A stretch of 61,938 nt of DNA from Bradyrhizobium glycinis (lineage in GTDB: Bacteria > Pseudomonadota > Alphaproteobacteria > Rhizobiales > Xanthobacteraceae). This document shows positions 45,816-55,302 of this stretch, piece after piece. The translations under genes and the position numbers were made by a program. Each line of letters starts with the position of its first letter. The stretch's first letter is position 1. A model generated the notes under the pieces. It was not told where the DNA came from, ran no database searches, and saw nothing but the letters and a program-made list of their open reading frames with translations. The stretch is taken from contig NZ_JACCHQ010000036.1 in NCBI RefSeq assembly GCF_016031655.1, forward strand, positions 1 to 61,938, given 5' to 3'.

Positions 45816-46337
45816 ATGCAGACCGAGCTGAACAAGGTGATCGCGGCGCTCCGGGACTTCTATGCCCACGAGAGTTTCCTGTTCGAGAAGGACGTCGGCG
45901 AGCGGGCGGTCACGCACCGATTCGCCGTGCATCTGGAAAAGCAGTTTTCGGGCTGGTCGGTCGACTGCAATTACGACCGGCTCGGCGAGCGCACGCTGCA
46001 TCTGCCGCACGGCACCATCATCTCGACCGACGACCATCTCGGCAAGTCGATCTACCCCGATGTCGTCGTGCATCAGCGCGAGATCCCGAACAATCTGCTC
46101 GCCGTGGAAATCCGCAAGGCGAGCAACCACACGCCGCTCGAGCACGATCAGCACAAGCTGCGGGCGCTGACCGACGTCCATGTCTGGTTTCCCTATTGGA
46201 TCGGCCTGCTGCTGGTGCTGGACAGGCATCATGTGACGATGTCGGAGGTCTATGTCTCTGGCCTCCTCGACGAGGGGCTGTCGCGCTGGTTCGCGACGCG
46301 GCTGGAGGAGACCGGCCTTGGAGCTCGCGCAGTGTGA
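45816..46337 (+). CDS. hypothetical protein with PD-(D/E)XK nuclease-like motif
   Basis: A 173-residue protein. The order Asp82 (YPDVVVHQRE), then Glu98-Ile-Arg100 in LLAVEIRKASNH resembles a PD-(D/E)XK core with Arg in place of Lys. An upstream Glu29 (ERAVTHRFAVHL) fits the alpha-helix acid. No signal peptide. It starts 39 bases after the TPP enzyme stop with GGAG nearby. Could be a restriction-like or DNA-repair nuclease, or a relict fold without activity. Its neighbours are metabolic or hypothetical, so context gives no help. Confidence 0.75.
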   Translation: MQTELNKVIAALRDFYAHESFLFEKDVGERAVTHRFAVHLEKQFSGWSVDCNYDRLGERTLHLPHGTIISTDDHLGKSIYPDVVVHQREIPNNLLAVEIRKASNHTPLEHDQHKLRALTDVHVWFPYWIGLLLVLDRHHVTMSEVYVSGLLDEGLSRWFATRLEETGLGARAV

Positions 46338-46446
46338 TCCCCACCACAGTTCCGGCGTGGGATCGGACCTAGTGTCGACAGACTTGCACGCATCGATGCC
46401 GGAGGCCTACGCTGGCCCATTCGGATCAGGCATTTTGGAGGTTCTG

Positions 46447-46785
46447 ATGCAGACATCATATTTCCTGGCTGCGACGGCAGCGCTGGTGCTCATGACGCAA
46501 TCGCCGCTCGCGCTGGCGCAGAGCGCTCCAGCCGCTGGCGGAACCGCTGCGCCTGCCGCGACAAGCACTGCGCCGGCTGCGACGACGGCAGCGCCGAGCG
46601 CGACCACCGACACGTCCAGCCAGCCCACTGACGGCAAGAAGAGCGCGTCAAAGAAGCCGGCGAAGAAGAAGATGACCCGGCAGCAGGAGATCGATCATTC
46701 GATCGACACCGGTACCGTACCGTCGCGCTACCGCAGCTCGGTGCCCAAGCAGTACCAGCATTACATACCATTCGATAAACAATGA
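46447..46785 (+). CDS. small secreted Ala/Thr-rich protein
   Basis: A 112-residue protein: signal peptide (YFLAATAALVLMTQSPLALA), an Ala/Pro/Thr linker (about residues 27-60), a Lys-rich stretch (KKSASKKPAKKK) and a conserved tail (EIDHSIDTGTVPSRYRSSVP, ending FDKQ). ATG with GGAGG 5 bases upstream. Lysine-rich secreted proteins of this kind in Bradyrhizobium lack a known role; the linker and basic patch suggest binding to the cell wall or an acidic polymer. Confidence 0.8.
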   Translation: MQTSYFLAATAALVLMTQSPLALAQSAPAAGGTAAPAATSTAPAATTAAPSATTDTSSQPTDGKKSASKKPAKKKMTRQQEIDHSIDTGTVPSRYRSSVPKQYQHYIPFDKQ

Positions 46786-46846
46786 TCGCACGGCGGCGCG
46801 ACGTGATCATACGTGGTGCCGCCGATCGTTCGGGCCGGGGGGAATG

Positions 46847-47326
46847 ATGAGTGACGAGGTGAAGGATGCCGGCCTTGTGGCCATGATCAGCAGCATCCTG
46901 GGAGGCAACAAGCGCGCAGACCATGTTGCACCGCCGCCGCTCGCAGAGGTTCCGCCGATCGTGCCGGCGGATCCCTCCGAGCCGGTCGCGACGTCCAGGT
47001 CCGATGCGGCCAAAGCCGAGAGCGCGCCCGACGCCGCACCGGCGGCCGCCGAGCCGGCCAAGCCGCCCGCGCAAATCGCAACCACGCGGGACGGCAAGCG
47101 GCTGCTGCCGGCGGAGGCGATCGCCGATCTCGTGCTCGGCGAGCTGCGCAAGCTGGACAACTTCCCGAGCTCCGGCGTCTCGGTTACGGTCTATGGTTAC
47201 CGGCACTGGAACGCGATGCTCACCTTCGCGCCGTTCTCGACGAGCTTCCAGAACGCAACCCGGTTCCGCCAGGCCGTGCCGGATCTCGTCTTCAAGCTCC
47301 GCCGTTTCGTCGAACTTGAGATATAA
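46847..47326 (+). CDS. hypothetical protein
   Basis: A 159-residue protein of unknown family. N-terminal MSDEVKDAGLVAMISSILGG, a Pro/Ala-rich linker (about 30-80), and a C-terminal domain (DGKRLLPAEAIADLVLGELR; GVSVTVYGYRHWNAMLTFAP). No signal peptide or membrane span. Two adjacent ATGs at 46844 and 46847 follow GGGGGG; the second gives better spacing. Upstream of a GreA/GreB-like gene, with a 57-base gap. Confidence 0.78.
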   Translation: MSDEVKDAGLVAMISSILGGNKRADHVAPPPLAEVPPIVPADPSEPVATSRSDAAKAESAPDAAPAAAEPAKPPAQIATTRDGKRLLPAEAIADLVLGELRKLDNFPSSGVSVTVYGYRHWNAMLTFAPFSTSFQNATRFRQAVPDLVFKLRRFVELEI

Positions 47327-47383
47327 TCTCGGTCGGCGCCGCCACGTGGCGTCGCAAGCGAAACAGTTCGACAGGATCTTCAA

Positions 47384-47866
47384 TTGAGCGTCGCCTTCAC
47401 CAAGGAAGAGAGCGCCGAAACCGCGTCCGAGACGCTGTTGCCGGACCGCCCGATCTCGCCGCATCCGAACCTCGTGACGGAAGCAGGCTTCAAGGCGTTG
47501 CAGACGCAGCTCGCCGAAGCGCGCGCGGCCTATGATGCCGCGCAAGCCATCGAGGACGTCAACGAGAGGCGCCGACAGTCGGCCGTGCCCCTGCGCGATC
47601 TCCGCTATCTCACCGAACGCCTGCGCACGGCCCAGGTGATGCCTGATCCTGTCGCGACCGACGTCGTCGCCTTCGGCAGCACCGTGAGCTTCAGCCGCGC
47701 TGACGGCCGCGTCGAGACCTACCGCATCGTCGGCGAGGACGAAGCCGATCCCAAGGCCGGCTCGATCTCGTTCGTCGCGCCGGTTGCGCGGTCGCTGATG
47801 GGAAAAGCGGTCGGCGACGTCGTCGGCTCTGGCGCGCAGGAGATCGAGATTTTGTCGATTGCGTAG
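47384..47866 (+). CDS. GreA/GreB family transcription elongation factor-like protein
   Basis: A 160-residue protein with an N-terminal coiled coil (TEAGFKALQTQLAEARAAYD to about residue 90) and the C-terminal GreA/GreB domain (VAFGSTVSFSRADGRVETYR; SFVAPVARSLMGKAVGDVV). The coiled-coil tip reads AIEDVNERRRQSAV and not the acidic GDLSENAEY of cleavage factors, so it may bind the polymerase secondary channel without stimulating cleavage. TTG start with AGGA 9 bases upstream. Confidence 0.85.
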   Translation: MSVAFTKEESAETASETLLPDRPISPHPNLVTEAGFKALQTQLAEARAAYDAAQAIEDVNERRRQSAVPLRDLRYLTERLRTAQVMPDPVATDVVAFGSTVSFSRADGRVETYRIVGEDEADPKAGSISFVAPVARSLMGKAVGDVVGSGAQEIEILSIA

Positions 47867-47887
47867 GGCACGCAAGCTGAGGCTTGC

Positions 47888-48664
47888 GTGGCAAAGAGCG
47901 CTATCGACAGCAGCAATCCCCTTGGCCTAAAGCAGATCCGGAACAGCGCGAGGCCGTCGTCTCCGCCAAACGAAGTTGATGATTGGATGAGACAGTTTTT
48001 GTCGGGAGCCTTGCCATTCTACGCGCTGGCGGGCCTCGCCATGTGCATGTACCTCGTTCTGTACAGGACGAGCCTGTTCGACCTGAATGCCATTGTCCAT
48101 GGCGCGACCGGGTCGGCATGGTTTCCGGCCTTCATGTTCGTCTGCGTGCTGGTGGAAGCGGTCTTCCCGTATGTTGGCTATTTTCCCGGAACCGCCCTCA
48201 TCCTGATGTCCATAGCGCTGAACCCGAAGGCCGCGGACGGCTCGGTCTTCGTCGTCGCGTGGCTCGCCATCGTCCTGGGCGCCATTCTCAGCTATGGACA
48301 GGCGCGTTTCTTCAGGCCGTTTCTGCAGCGGGTGGCCTCGAAGGCGGCGCTGCGCCGATGCGAGTCCCTGTTCGATGCCTATGGCCGCTATGCGCGCATT
48401 GCCTTGTTCGTTCATCCCAACGCCTGCGCGATGTATTTCACGGCGCTCGGACTGCTCGGCCGCAGCCTGACGCGCGAGCTCGCCTATCTCTGCGTGGGTG
48501 CCGCGGCCGCGGTGGGCATTCTGTTCGTCATCGTGACCAGGCTGGTGGCGTCCATCGGGCCCACCGACGATGGCGAATTGCAGGTGCTGCTGGCAGCCGC
48601 GCTGGTCGCAATGGGGACACTGATCGGTATCCACACGGCCTGGCGGCCACAGCGCGCGACGTGA
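47888..48664 (+). CDS. DedA-like multi-pass membrane protein
   Basis: A 258-residue membrane protein with five or six hydrophobic segments. The run VFPYVGYFPGTALILMSIAL followed by ILSYGQARFF recalls the DedA/VTT motif (FPG...G and G-x-x-x-Y-x-x-G-R), a family of lipid flippases. The match is partial. GTG start at 47888 follows GAGG; ATG at 47987 is an alternative that removes 33 polar residues. A perfect hairpin (CGCAAGC/GCTTGCG, 47871-47888) overlaps the GTG start. Confidence 0.65.
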   Translation: MAKSAIDSSNPLGLKQIRNSARPSSPPNEVDDWMRQFLSGALPFYALAGLAMCMYLVLYRTSLFDLNAIVHGATGSAWFPAFMFVCVLVEAVFPYVGYFPGTALILMSIALNPKAADGSVFVVAWLAIVLGAILSYGQARFFRPFLQRVASKAALRRCESLFDAYGRYARIALFVHPNACAMYFTALGLLGRSLTRELAYLCVGAAAAVGILFVIVTRLVASIGPTDDGELQVLLAAALVAMGTLIGIHTAWRPQRAT

Positions 48665-48680
48665 AACGCCGCTCTCGGCT

Positions 48681-48766
48681 GTCATTGCGAGGAGCTCTTG
48701 CGACGAAGCAATCCAGAGTCTTTCCGCGGAGGGATTCTGGATTGCTTCGCTGCGCTCGCAATGACG
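48681..48766. repeat. inverted repeat (family A)
   Basis: GTCATTGCGAGGAGCTCTTG left arm with an insertion, and right arm GATTGCTTCGCTGCGCTCGC plus AATGACG. Lies between convergent DedA-like and SDR genes. Confidence 0.88.
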
Positions 48767-48781
48767 AGGATACATCGAACG

Positions 48782-49555
48782 TTACACCTCCGGCAGCTCG
48801 ACACCCGTCAGCTCACTCAGTTGGCCGATGAGCTGGTCCTGAAATCTCGGATCCGTCGCCTCACGGGCCGGCGCTTGCTGCTCGAGATGATGCCAGTAGC
48901 GGCCGCTCACGAGGGCCGCGGGATCCTCGCTGACTGCCAGCCAGGTTTGGGTCCTTTGCCCGGTGTCGATATCGACCGGGGCGCCTGCGCCGCCCATCTT
49001 CGTGCGCACCCAACCGGGATCGACGGCGTTGCAGAGGACGTTGGGCCAGCGTCGTGCCAGCGCGAAGGCGAGCGCGACGACGTGCAGCTTGCTCTCGGCA
49101 TAGGCATTGGCCGCGTTCCACGCCCGCTTGGTCCAATCGAGGTCGTCGAGCGAGCCCTCTCCGCCGCGGTGCAATCCGCTGCTGAGATAGATCAATCGGG
49201 CGGGCCGCGCGATCAGAGCCGTCAGCATGAACGGCGCAAGCGTGTTGATGGCCAGCGTCTCGGCATGGCCTTCCGGCGTCGAGCCGCGGCTCGGCCGCGT
49301 GTAGACGCCGGCATTGTGGATGACCGCATCCATGCGCCCGATCGCGTTGACCTGGTCGGCGATGCTCCGCGTCTCCCCGGCGCTTCTGAGATCGCCGATC
49401 ACCAATCCCTTCGCACGCGCAGGGAGCCCGCCGAGGGCCGCGGCACGATCGGCCGAACGCGCGTGCAGCACCGCGCGGTGCCCCTGATCGAGGAGCGATT
49501 GCGCCGCCGCTCGGCCGAGGCCATCGGTGCTGCCGGTGATGAATATGGTCGCCAT
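48782..49555 (-). CDS. SDR family NAD(P)-dependent oxidoreductase
   Basis: A 257-residue SDR. Cofactor loop ITGSTDGLGRAAA, NAG motif (VIHNAGVY), catalytic Ser in YLSSGLH and Tyr-x3-Lys in NAYAESKLH. The long C-terminal half (DPGWVRTKMGGAGAPVDIDT) resembles retinol-dehydrogenase-like/WW-oxidoreductase SDRs. Cytosolic; substrate unknown. Divergent from the large sensor kinase across about 290 bases in which I see no other gene. Confidence 0.92.
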   Translation of the reverse strand: MATIFITGSTDGLGRAAAQSLLDQGHRAVLHARSADRAAALGGLPARAKGLVIGDLRSAGETRSIADQVNAIGRMDAVIHNAGVYTRPSRGSTPEGHAETLAINTLAPFMLTALIARPARLIYLSSGLHRGGEGSLDDLDWTKRAWNAANAYAESKLHVVALAFALARRWPNVLCNAVDPGWVRTKMGGAGAPVDIDTGQRTQTWLAVSEDPAALVSGRYWHHLEQQAPAREATDPRFQDQLIGQLSELTGVELPEV

Positions 49556-49842
49556 GGGGTTCTCCTAGGTGTTTCGGGACGCAATCTACGGTGCTCGCGA
49601 CACTTGGGTCTCGCGATCCCCCTGGGCCTGCACCGTGCTGACCCGAGGCAAATCGGCCTCCAGCGGCATTGCGTGAAACTTGCCGCTTGGTCGATCGCGG
49701 GGTGCGAATTGGCGCGTAGTTGACTGAAAATCAACTCACGGTAGGTCTGGTCGGAAGCACCTGATGGTGGAATAATTCCCGACGCTTTCTTGATTAGATT
49801 TTGACGTCGGCCGCGAACCGGCCGGCGACGTGGATTTTCATC

Positions 49843-52800
49843 ATGCCCGCGCTTCCTCAAGACGTTGTGGCGGATTTGCAGCAGGAGAACGCGCGGCTCC
49901 TGGCCGAATTGCGCGCCGCACAAGATCGCGAGATCGCCACCGCGGACATTCTCAAGATCATCGCCAGTTCGCCGTCGGAGGTGAAACCGGTATTCGATGC
50001 TATCGCGAGGCGCGCAAATGCCCTGCTCGGCGGCTTTTCGACGACCGTATTCCGCTTCATCGACGGCAATGCCCACTTGGCGGCGTTCACGCCGACGAAT
50101 TCTGCCGCCGATGAAGCATTGAAGAAGATGTTCCCGCGTCCGATTGCCGATTTCGAGAGCTTTGCGAGGGCAGAGGCCGGCAAGGTGGTGCCGACCCCCG
50201 ATACTGAAGCGCTGACGAACGAAATCAAGTTCATCGCGCGCGCCCGCGGTTTTCGCAGCATGTTGTTCGTTCCGCTCGCGACCGGCGGCGTGGTGATCGG
50301 CATGATCAGCGTAACGCGAGCCGAGCCGGGGGCCTTCGCTCCGCATCATGTGCAACTTCTGCAGACCTTCGCCGACCAGGCTGTCATCGCCATAGAGAAC
50401 GCGCGGCTATTCGACGAGGTGCAGGCGCGTACCGACGACTTGCGGGAATCGCTGCAGCAGCAGACCGCGACCGCCGATGTGTTGAAGGTCATCAGTCGTT
50501 CCGCGTTCGATCTGCAAACGGTTCTCGACACGTTGACGGAATCGGCGGCGTCGCTGTGTGGGGCCGACATGGCGGCAATGCTCCGGCAGGACGCCGATGG
50601 TTCCTACTATCACGCAACTCGGTACAATTTCTCGCCCGAATGGGCCAAGGTCTCCGTGGGCGTCCGGCTCAATGCTGGACGCGGTAGCCTGGTCGGGCGC
50701 GTCCTGCTGTGCGGCAAGGCGGTTCAGATCCCGGATGTCCTCGTCGATTCCGACTATGCCTATCCCGAGCAACAGAGGGCCGGCGGTTACCGCACCCTTC
50801 TGGGCGTACCCCTGCTTCGGTCCGGAGAAGTGATCGGCGTGCTGTTCCTGGGCCGCAAGACCGCGAACTCGTTCACCGACAAGCAGATCGACCTAGTCTC
50901 CACTTTCGCCGATCAGGCCGTTATCGCGATTGAAAATGTGCGGCTGTTCGATGAGGTCCAGGCGAAAACGCGCGATCTCGCCGAATCGCTGCAGCAGCAA
51001 ACCGCCACTGCCGATGTGCTGAAGGTGATCAGCCGCTCGACCTTCGATCTGCAAACCGTGCTCGACACGCTGGTCGATTCGGCGGCACGGCTGTGCGAGG
51101 CGGAGATGGCATTCATCATGCGCCGCGAGGGCGATGAATATCACGCCGGAGCAGCGGTCGGGTTTTCCGAGGACTACATCTCCTTTCTGCAGGCTCATCC
51201 GATCGGTCCCGGCCGGGGCACGGTCACGGGTCGAGCCGTCCTCGAACGCCGTCCGGTGCAAATCCTCGACGTCGCTGCCGATCCCGAATACGGTCTGCAG
51301 GCGTCGACCGCGATGGCTGGTCAACGCACGGCGCTCGGTGTCCCACTCCTGCGCGAGAACGAGCCGATCGGCGCGATCGTGATCGCCCGCAAGCGCGTGC
51401 AACCCTTCACCGAAAAGCAGATCGAGCTCGCAGCCACATTTGCCGATCAAGCCGTGATCGCCATCGAGAATGCGCGGTTGCTCAAGGAGTTGCACGAACG
51501 TACTGAGGATCTCAGCGAGTCATTGCGCCAGCAGACCGCAACGGCCGACGTGCTCAAGGTGATCAGCCGTTCGGCGTTCGACTTGCCCAATGTTCTCGAG
51601 ACGCTTGTCAGCTCGGCCGCACGGCTCTGCGGCGATCCCAGAGCAGCGATCTATCTCATTCGCGATGGGCTGCTGCACCTCGAGGCCGCCCATAACAACC
51701 CGCCGGAATGGGTCGCGCTGCGCAAAAGCCAGCCGCTTGCGCCGAGCCGCGACACGCCCAGCGGCCGGGCAGCGCTCACTGGCCGGGTCGATCATGTCGC
51801 CGATCTCATGAAAGACCCCGACTTCTCGCGGCATGACCTCGCGAGGATCGGCGGCTATCGCGCGACCCTCAACGTACCTCTCGTCCGGGAGGGCGTTGTG
51901 ATCGGGGTGCTCAGTTTGGCACGGCCGGCGCCGGGCCCGTTCAGCCAGCGACAGATTGAGATCGTGCAGACCTTTGCCGACCAGGCGGTGATCGCCATCG
52001 AGAATGTCCGGCTGTTCGAACAATTGCAAACCAGGACGCGAGATCTATCCGAGGCGCTGACGTACCAGACCGGCAGCGCCAATATCTTGAGGGTCATCGC
52101 CTCCTCTCCGACTGAAGTCGGACCGGTGCTCAAGGCGATCGTGGAAAGCGCATGCGGGCTTTGCGAGGCATATGATGCTTTGGTCGTTCTGAGGGATGGC
52201 GACGATCTCGTCATCCAGGCACACCATGGCCAGGTTCCCGTGGTGTGGAGCCGCCGATCGATCAGTGTCGAATCGCCGACCGGCCGGGCGATTATCGATC
52301 GTCGCACCGTTCATGTGCACGACTTGCTCGGGCCTGAGGGGGAACAATACCCGACAGGACGCGAATATGCGCTTCGCTCCAACGTTCGGACCATTTTGAG
52401 TGTGCCGCTCTTGCGCGAAGGCGAGAGCATGGGGGCGATCGTGCTGCGTCGTATGGAGGTACGCCCATTCGACGACAAGCAGATCACCTTGCTGCAGACC
52501 TTTGCCGATCAGGCTGTTATCGCCATCGGCAATGTGCGTCTGTTCGAGCAATTGAATGAATCGCTGGAGCGGCAGACGGCAACGTCGGAGGTGCTGGAAA
52601 TCATAAGCGCTTCCTCGGGCGAACTCACCCCGGTCTTCCATAAGATGCTGGAGAATGCGACGCGAATTTGCGGCGCCGGCTTTGGCACCATGAATCTCTA
52701 CGAGGAGGGCGGCTTTCGCACGGTCGCGTTGCACAACGCGCCGCAAGCTTATGTCGATACCCGGCTCTACCAGAACATTCGCCCACACCCCGCGAGTGGG

Positions 52801-53955
52801 CTCGGCACCGTCGAGAAGACTCATCAGACGGTTCATATCGACGACATCAGGACGCAGTCCCCCTATATCGAAGGCAACCCCAATGTTCGCGCGCTCGCCG
52901 ACCTTGCTGGCGCAAGGACCCTCGTCATCGTGCCCATGCTGAAGGAAGATGAGCTGATTGGCACCATCACGATCTTCCGCCAGGAAGTCAAACCTTTCAC
53001 GGACAAGCAGATCGAGCTCGTGTCCAACTTCGCACACCAGGGCGTGATCGCGATCGAGAATGCACGCCTGCTGAATGAACTGCGCGAGCGCACTATGGAA
53101 TTGTCGCAATCGCTCGAAGAATTGCGAAATGCGCAGGATCGGCTGATCCAGACCGAGAAGCTGGCCTCGCTCGGGCAACTCACCGCCGGCATTGCGCATG
53201 AGATCAAGAACCCGCTCAATTTCGTCAACAATTTTGCTGCGCTGTCCTCCGAACTCACCGACGAGCTCGGCGAAGCGCTGCGCTCAGCTAGCCTGGGCGA
53301 GGCGGAAAGGCAGGACATCGACGCGCTGATTCACATGCTGCAAGGTAACCTGGAAAAGATCGTGCAGCACGGAACGCGCGCCGATTCCATTGTCAAGAAT
53401 ATGCTTCTGCACTCCCGCGAAGGATCTGGCGAACGCCGCGCGGCGGACATCAACGCCATCCTCGAGGAAAGTCTCAACCTGGCCTACCACGGAGCCCGCG
53501 CTGAAAGAGCCGGCTTCAATATCACGCTTGAACGAAAACTCGACCCGTCTGCGGGGGCGCTGGAGCTGTATCCGCAGGAAATCACGCGGGTGTTCCTCAA
53601 TCTGGTTTCAAACGGTTTCTACGCGGCCAACAAGCAAAAGGACGCCGTCGGTGACGGCTTCGAGCCAAGGCTGCGTGCGACGACCACGGACCTCGGTGGC
53701 GCCGTCGAAATCCGCATTCGCGACAATGGCACCGGCATTCCGGCCGATGTCAGAGAGAAGATATTCAATCCATTCTTCACGACCAAGCCGGCCGGCGAAG
53801 GTACCGGCCTTGGTCTTTCAATCTGCCACGACATCATTGTGAAGCAGCACGGCGGCAGCATCGAGGTCGATACCGAGCCGGGCAAATATACCGAGTTCAT
53901 CATTACGCTGCCGCGTACGCGGGCGGCACCATTGCAGAGCGGAGGCAGAAATTGA
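49843..53955 (+). CDS. six-GAF-domain sensor histidine kinase
   Basis: A 1370-residue cytosolic hybrid of six tandem GAF domains, each ending in a near-identical TFADQAVIAIENxRLFxxL helix, then a HisKA dimerisation helix with His1119 (GIAHEIKNPL) and a HATPase domain (NLVSNGFYAANKQ, DNGTGIP, FNPFFTTKPAGEGTGLGLS). No TM segment or periplasmic sensor. GAF domains could bind small ligands or heme; none is obvious. ATG at 49843 is chosen over an in-frame upstream codon. It overlaps the response regulator gene by four bases, so the pair is co-translated. Multi-input two-component system of unknown signal. Confidence 0.94.
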   Translation: MPALPQDVVADLQQENARLLAELRAAQDREIATADILKIIASSPSEVKPVFDAIARRANALLGGFSTTVFRFIDGNAHLAAFTPTNSAADEALKKMFPRPIADFESFARAEAGKVVPTPDTEALTNEIKFIARARGFRSMLFVPLATGGVVIGMISVTRAEPGAFAPHHVQLLQTFADQAVIAIENARLFDEVQARTDDLRESLQQQTATADVLKVISRSAFDLQTVLDTLTESAASLCGADMAAMLRQDADGSYYHATRYNFSPEWAKVSVGVRLNAGRGSLVGRVLLCGKAVQIPDVLVDSDYAYPEQQRAGGYRTLLGVPLLRSGEVIGVLFLGRKTANSFTDKQIDLVSTFADQAVIAIENVRLFDEVQAKTRDLAESLQQQTATADVLKVISRSTFDLQTVLDTLVDSAARLCEAEMAFIMRREGDEYHAGAAVGFSEDYISFLQAHPIGPGRGTVTGRAVLERRPVQILDVAADPEYGLQASTAMAGQRTALGVPLLRENEPIGAIVIARKRVQPFTEKQIELAATFADQAVIAIENARLLKELHERTEDLSESLRQQTATADVLKVISRSAFDLPNVLETLVSSAARLCGDPRAAIYLIRDGLLHLEAAHNNPPEWVALRKSQPLAPSRDTPSGRAALTGRVDHVADLMKDPDFSRHDLARIGGYRATLNVPLVREGVVIGVLSLARPAPGPFSQRQIEIVQTFADQAVIAIENVRLFEQLQTRTRDLSEALTYQTGSANILRVIASSPTEVGPVLKAIVESACGLCEAYDALVVLRDGDDLVIQAHHGQVPVVWSRRSISVESPTGRAIIDRRTVHVHDLLGPEGEQYPTGREYALRSNVRTILSVPLLREGESMGAIVLRRMEVRPFDDKQITLLQTFADQAVIAIGNVRLFEQLNESLERQTATSEVLEIISASSGELTPVFHKMLENATRICGAGFGTMNLYEEGGFRTVALHNAPQAYVDTRLYQNIRPHPASGLGTVEKTHQTVHIDDIRTQSPYIEGNPNVRALADLAGARTLVIVPMLKEDELIGTITIFRQEVKPFTDKQIELVSNFAHQGVIAIENARLLNELRERTMELSQSLEELRNAQDRLIQTEKLASLGQLTAGIAHEIKNPLNFVNNFAALSSELTDELGEALRSASLGEAERQDIDALIHMLQGNLEKIVQHGTRADSIVKNMLLHSREGSGERRAADINAILEESLNLAYHGARAERAGFNITLERKLDPSAGALELYPQEITRVFLNLVSNGFYAANKQKDAVGDGFEPRLRATTTDLGGAVEIRIRDNGTGIPADVREKIFNPFFTTKPAGEGTGLGLSICHDIIVKQHGGSIEVDTEPGKYTEFIITLPRTRAAPLQSGGRN

Positions 53956-54341
53956 GTGTCTATATCATGGTGGTCGACGACGAGCCCGATGTCGAGGCGC
54001 TGTTCCGCCAGCAGTTTCGGCGTGATCTGCGCGCCGGTCGTTTTCTGATGGAGTTTGTATCCTCGGCACCAATGGCATTGCAGCGCGCGGCCGAGATTGC
54101 GGATGCCACCCTGATTCTGATCCTGTCCGACATCAACATGCCCGGAATGAGCGGACTGGAGATGCTGCCTATCGTGCGCTCCGCCCGCCCCGATGTACCG
54201 GTCATCATGATCACGGCCTACGGTGATGCCGAGACCAAGCGCAAGGCGCTGGAGAAGGGCGCCGCCGACCTATTGACCAAACCAATCGACTTCGCGGCGC
54301 TGCGCCAGGAGATCGATACGAGGCTTGAGCAGGCCGCGTGA
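53952..54341 (+). CDS. response regulator, receiver domain only
   Basis: A 129-residue CheY-like receiver: acid pair Asp9/Asp10, phospho-acceptor Asp60 (LILSDINMPGMSG), Thr88 and Lys110 (LLTKPID). No output domain, so it must act by protein contact or pass the phosphate on. TTG start overlapping the kinase stop (TTGA), with GGAGG 6 bases before it, signals translational coupling. Confidence 0.94.
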   Translation: MSVYIMVVDDEPDVEALFRQQFRRDLRAGRFLMEFVSSAPMALQRAAEIADATLILILSDINMPGMSGLEMLPIVRSARPDVPVIMITAYGDAETKRKALEKGAADLLTKPIDFAALRQEIDTRLEQAA

Positions 54342-54450
54342 TGGTAACCGTTGCCGGTGGCAAGCCGGAACGGCCCGCGAAGCGAAGCTGTTGCAGACAC
54401 GACGCCAATTGAAAGCAGGTTCTTCGTCAGCAAAAATCGGGGATTCAAAA

Positions 54451-55290
54451 ATGAAGACGATCTTGGTCCCGCTTCAGAATATTCCGATGATGGCATCCAC
54501 GCTTCCTATGGCCTTGGACCTCGCGCGACGTTCCGGCGCCTATATCGAAGGTTTTCCACTCCGGTTCGGCATCCCTCAATATGCGGCCGCCGAATTGGCC
54601 ACCGGCATTCTCCTGGATTCGTATCAAGTGAAGAGCGAAGCCGAACTGAACGACATGCGCAACTTTTACGAAGCATTCATGCAAAAGCATGACGTTCCTC
54701 GAGCCACCGCAGGGTCGAACCCGCCATGCTTCGGCTGGCTGGAGAACGCGCCTGAGGGCGAAGACTTTGTCGGAAGTTATGGGCGCGCTTTCGATCTGGT
54801 CGTGATGGCGCTGTCTGACATTGATGCTCCCGGCCCTCACCGCCGCGCGATTGAGTCTGCGCTGTTTGAGAGCGGCAGGCCCGTTCTGCTGGCGCCGTCG
54901 AATGCACGAAGAAGCGTCGCAACAAACATCATGATCCACTGGAACGGGAGTACAGAGCAAGCTCGGGCAAACGCATTTGCCATGCCGTTGCTTCGTCTGG
55001 CCGAAAGGGTATCGGTCCTAACCGTGATCGGCGGCCAAGCGGTGCCAGGACCCTCTGCCGGTCAGATCGCTCGGCAACTCCAATACAATGGCATTGCGGC
55101 CAGCTTGATCAGCGTTGAGCTGGACGGGCGCGAAACTGGCGAGGCGGTCGTCGATGCCGCCAGAGCACACGGTTGCGATCTATTGATCAAGGGAGCCTTT
55201 ACCCGCACGCGGCTACGGCAGATGATATTCGGCGGGGCGACCAGCTATATCATGGAGCACGCGGATTTGCCCGTTCTTATGGCTCACTAG
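54451..55290 (+). CDS. universal stress protein, two Usp domains
   Basis: A 279-residue tandem Usp protein. First domain starts MKTILVPLQNIPMMASTLPM; a second is in the C-terminal half (NIMIHWNGSTEQARANAFAM; GCDLLIKGAFTRTRLRQMIFGGATSYIMEH). The G-x2-G-x9-G-S/T ATP-site signature is only partly met (GAFTRTRLRQMIFGGAT). ATG with GGGGA 9 bases upstream. Located after the kinase/response-regulator operon (109-base gap), it may be part of the same stress response; this is inference from position. Confidence 0.91.
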   Translation: MKTILVPLQNIPMMASTLPMALDLARRSGAYIEGFPLRFGIPQYAAAELATGILLDSYQVKSEAELNDMRNFYEAFMQKHDVPRATAGSNPPCFGWLENAPEGEDFVGSYGRAFDLVVMALSDIDAPGPHRRAIESALFESGRPVLLAPSNARRSVATNIMIHWNGSTEQARANAFAMPLLRLAERVSVLTVIGGQAVPGPSAGQIARQLQYNGIAASLISVELDGRETGEAVVDAARAHGCDLLIKGAFTRTRLRQMIFGGATSYIMEHADLPVLMAH

Positions 55291-55302
55291 CGCACAAAAG
55301 GC

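Noticed and set aside
49843..53955. Phytochrome-type photoreceptor
   Set aside because: Although GAF domains are present, there is no chromophore-binding Cys motif, PHY domain or bilin-lyase gene nearby.
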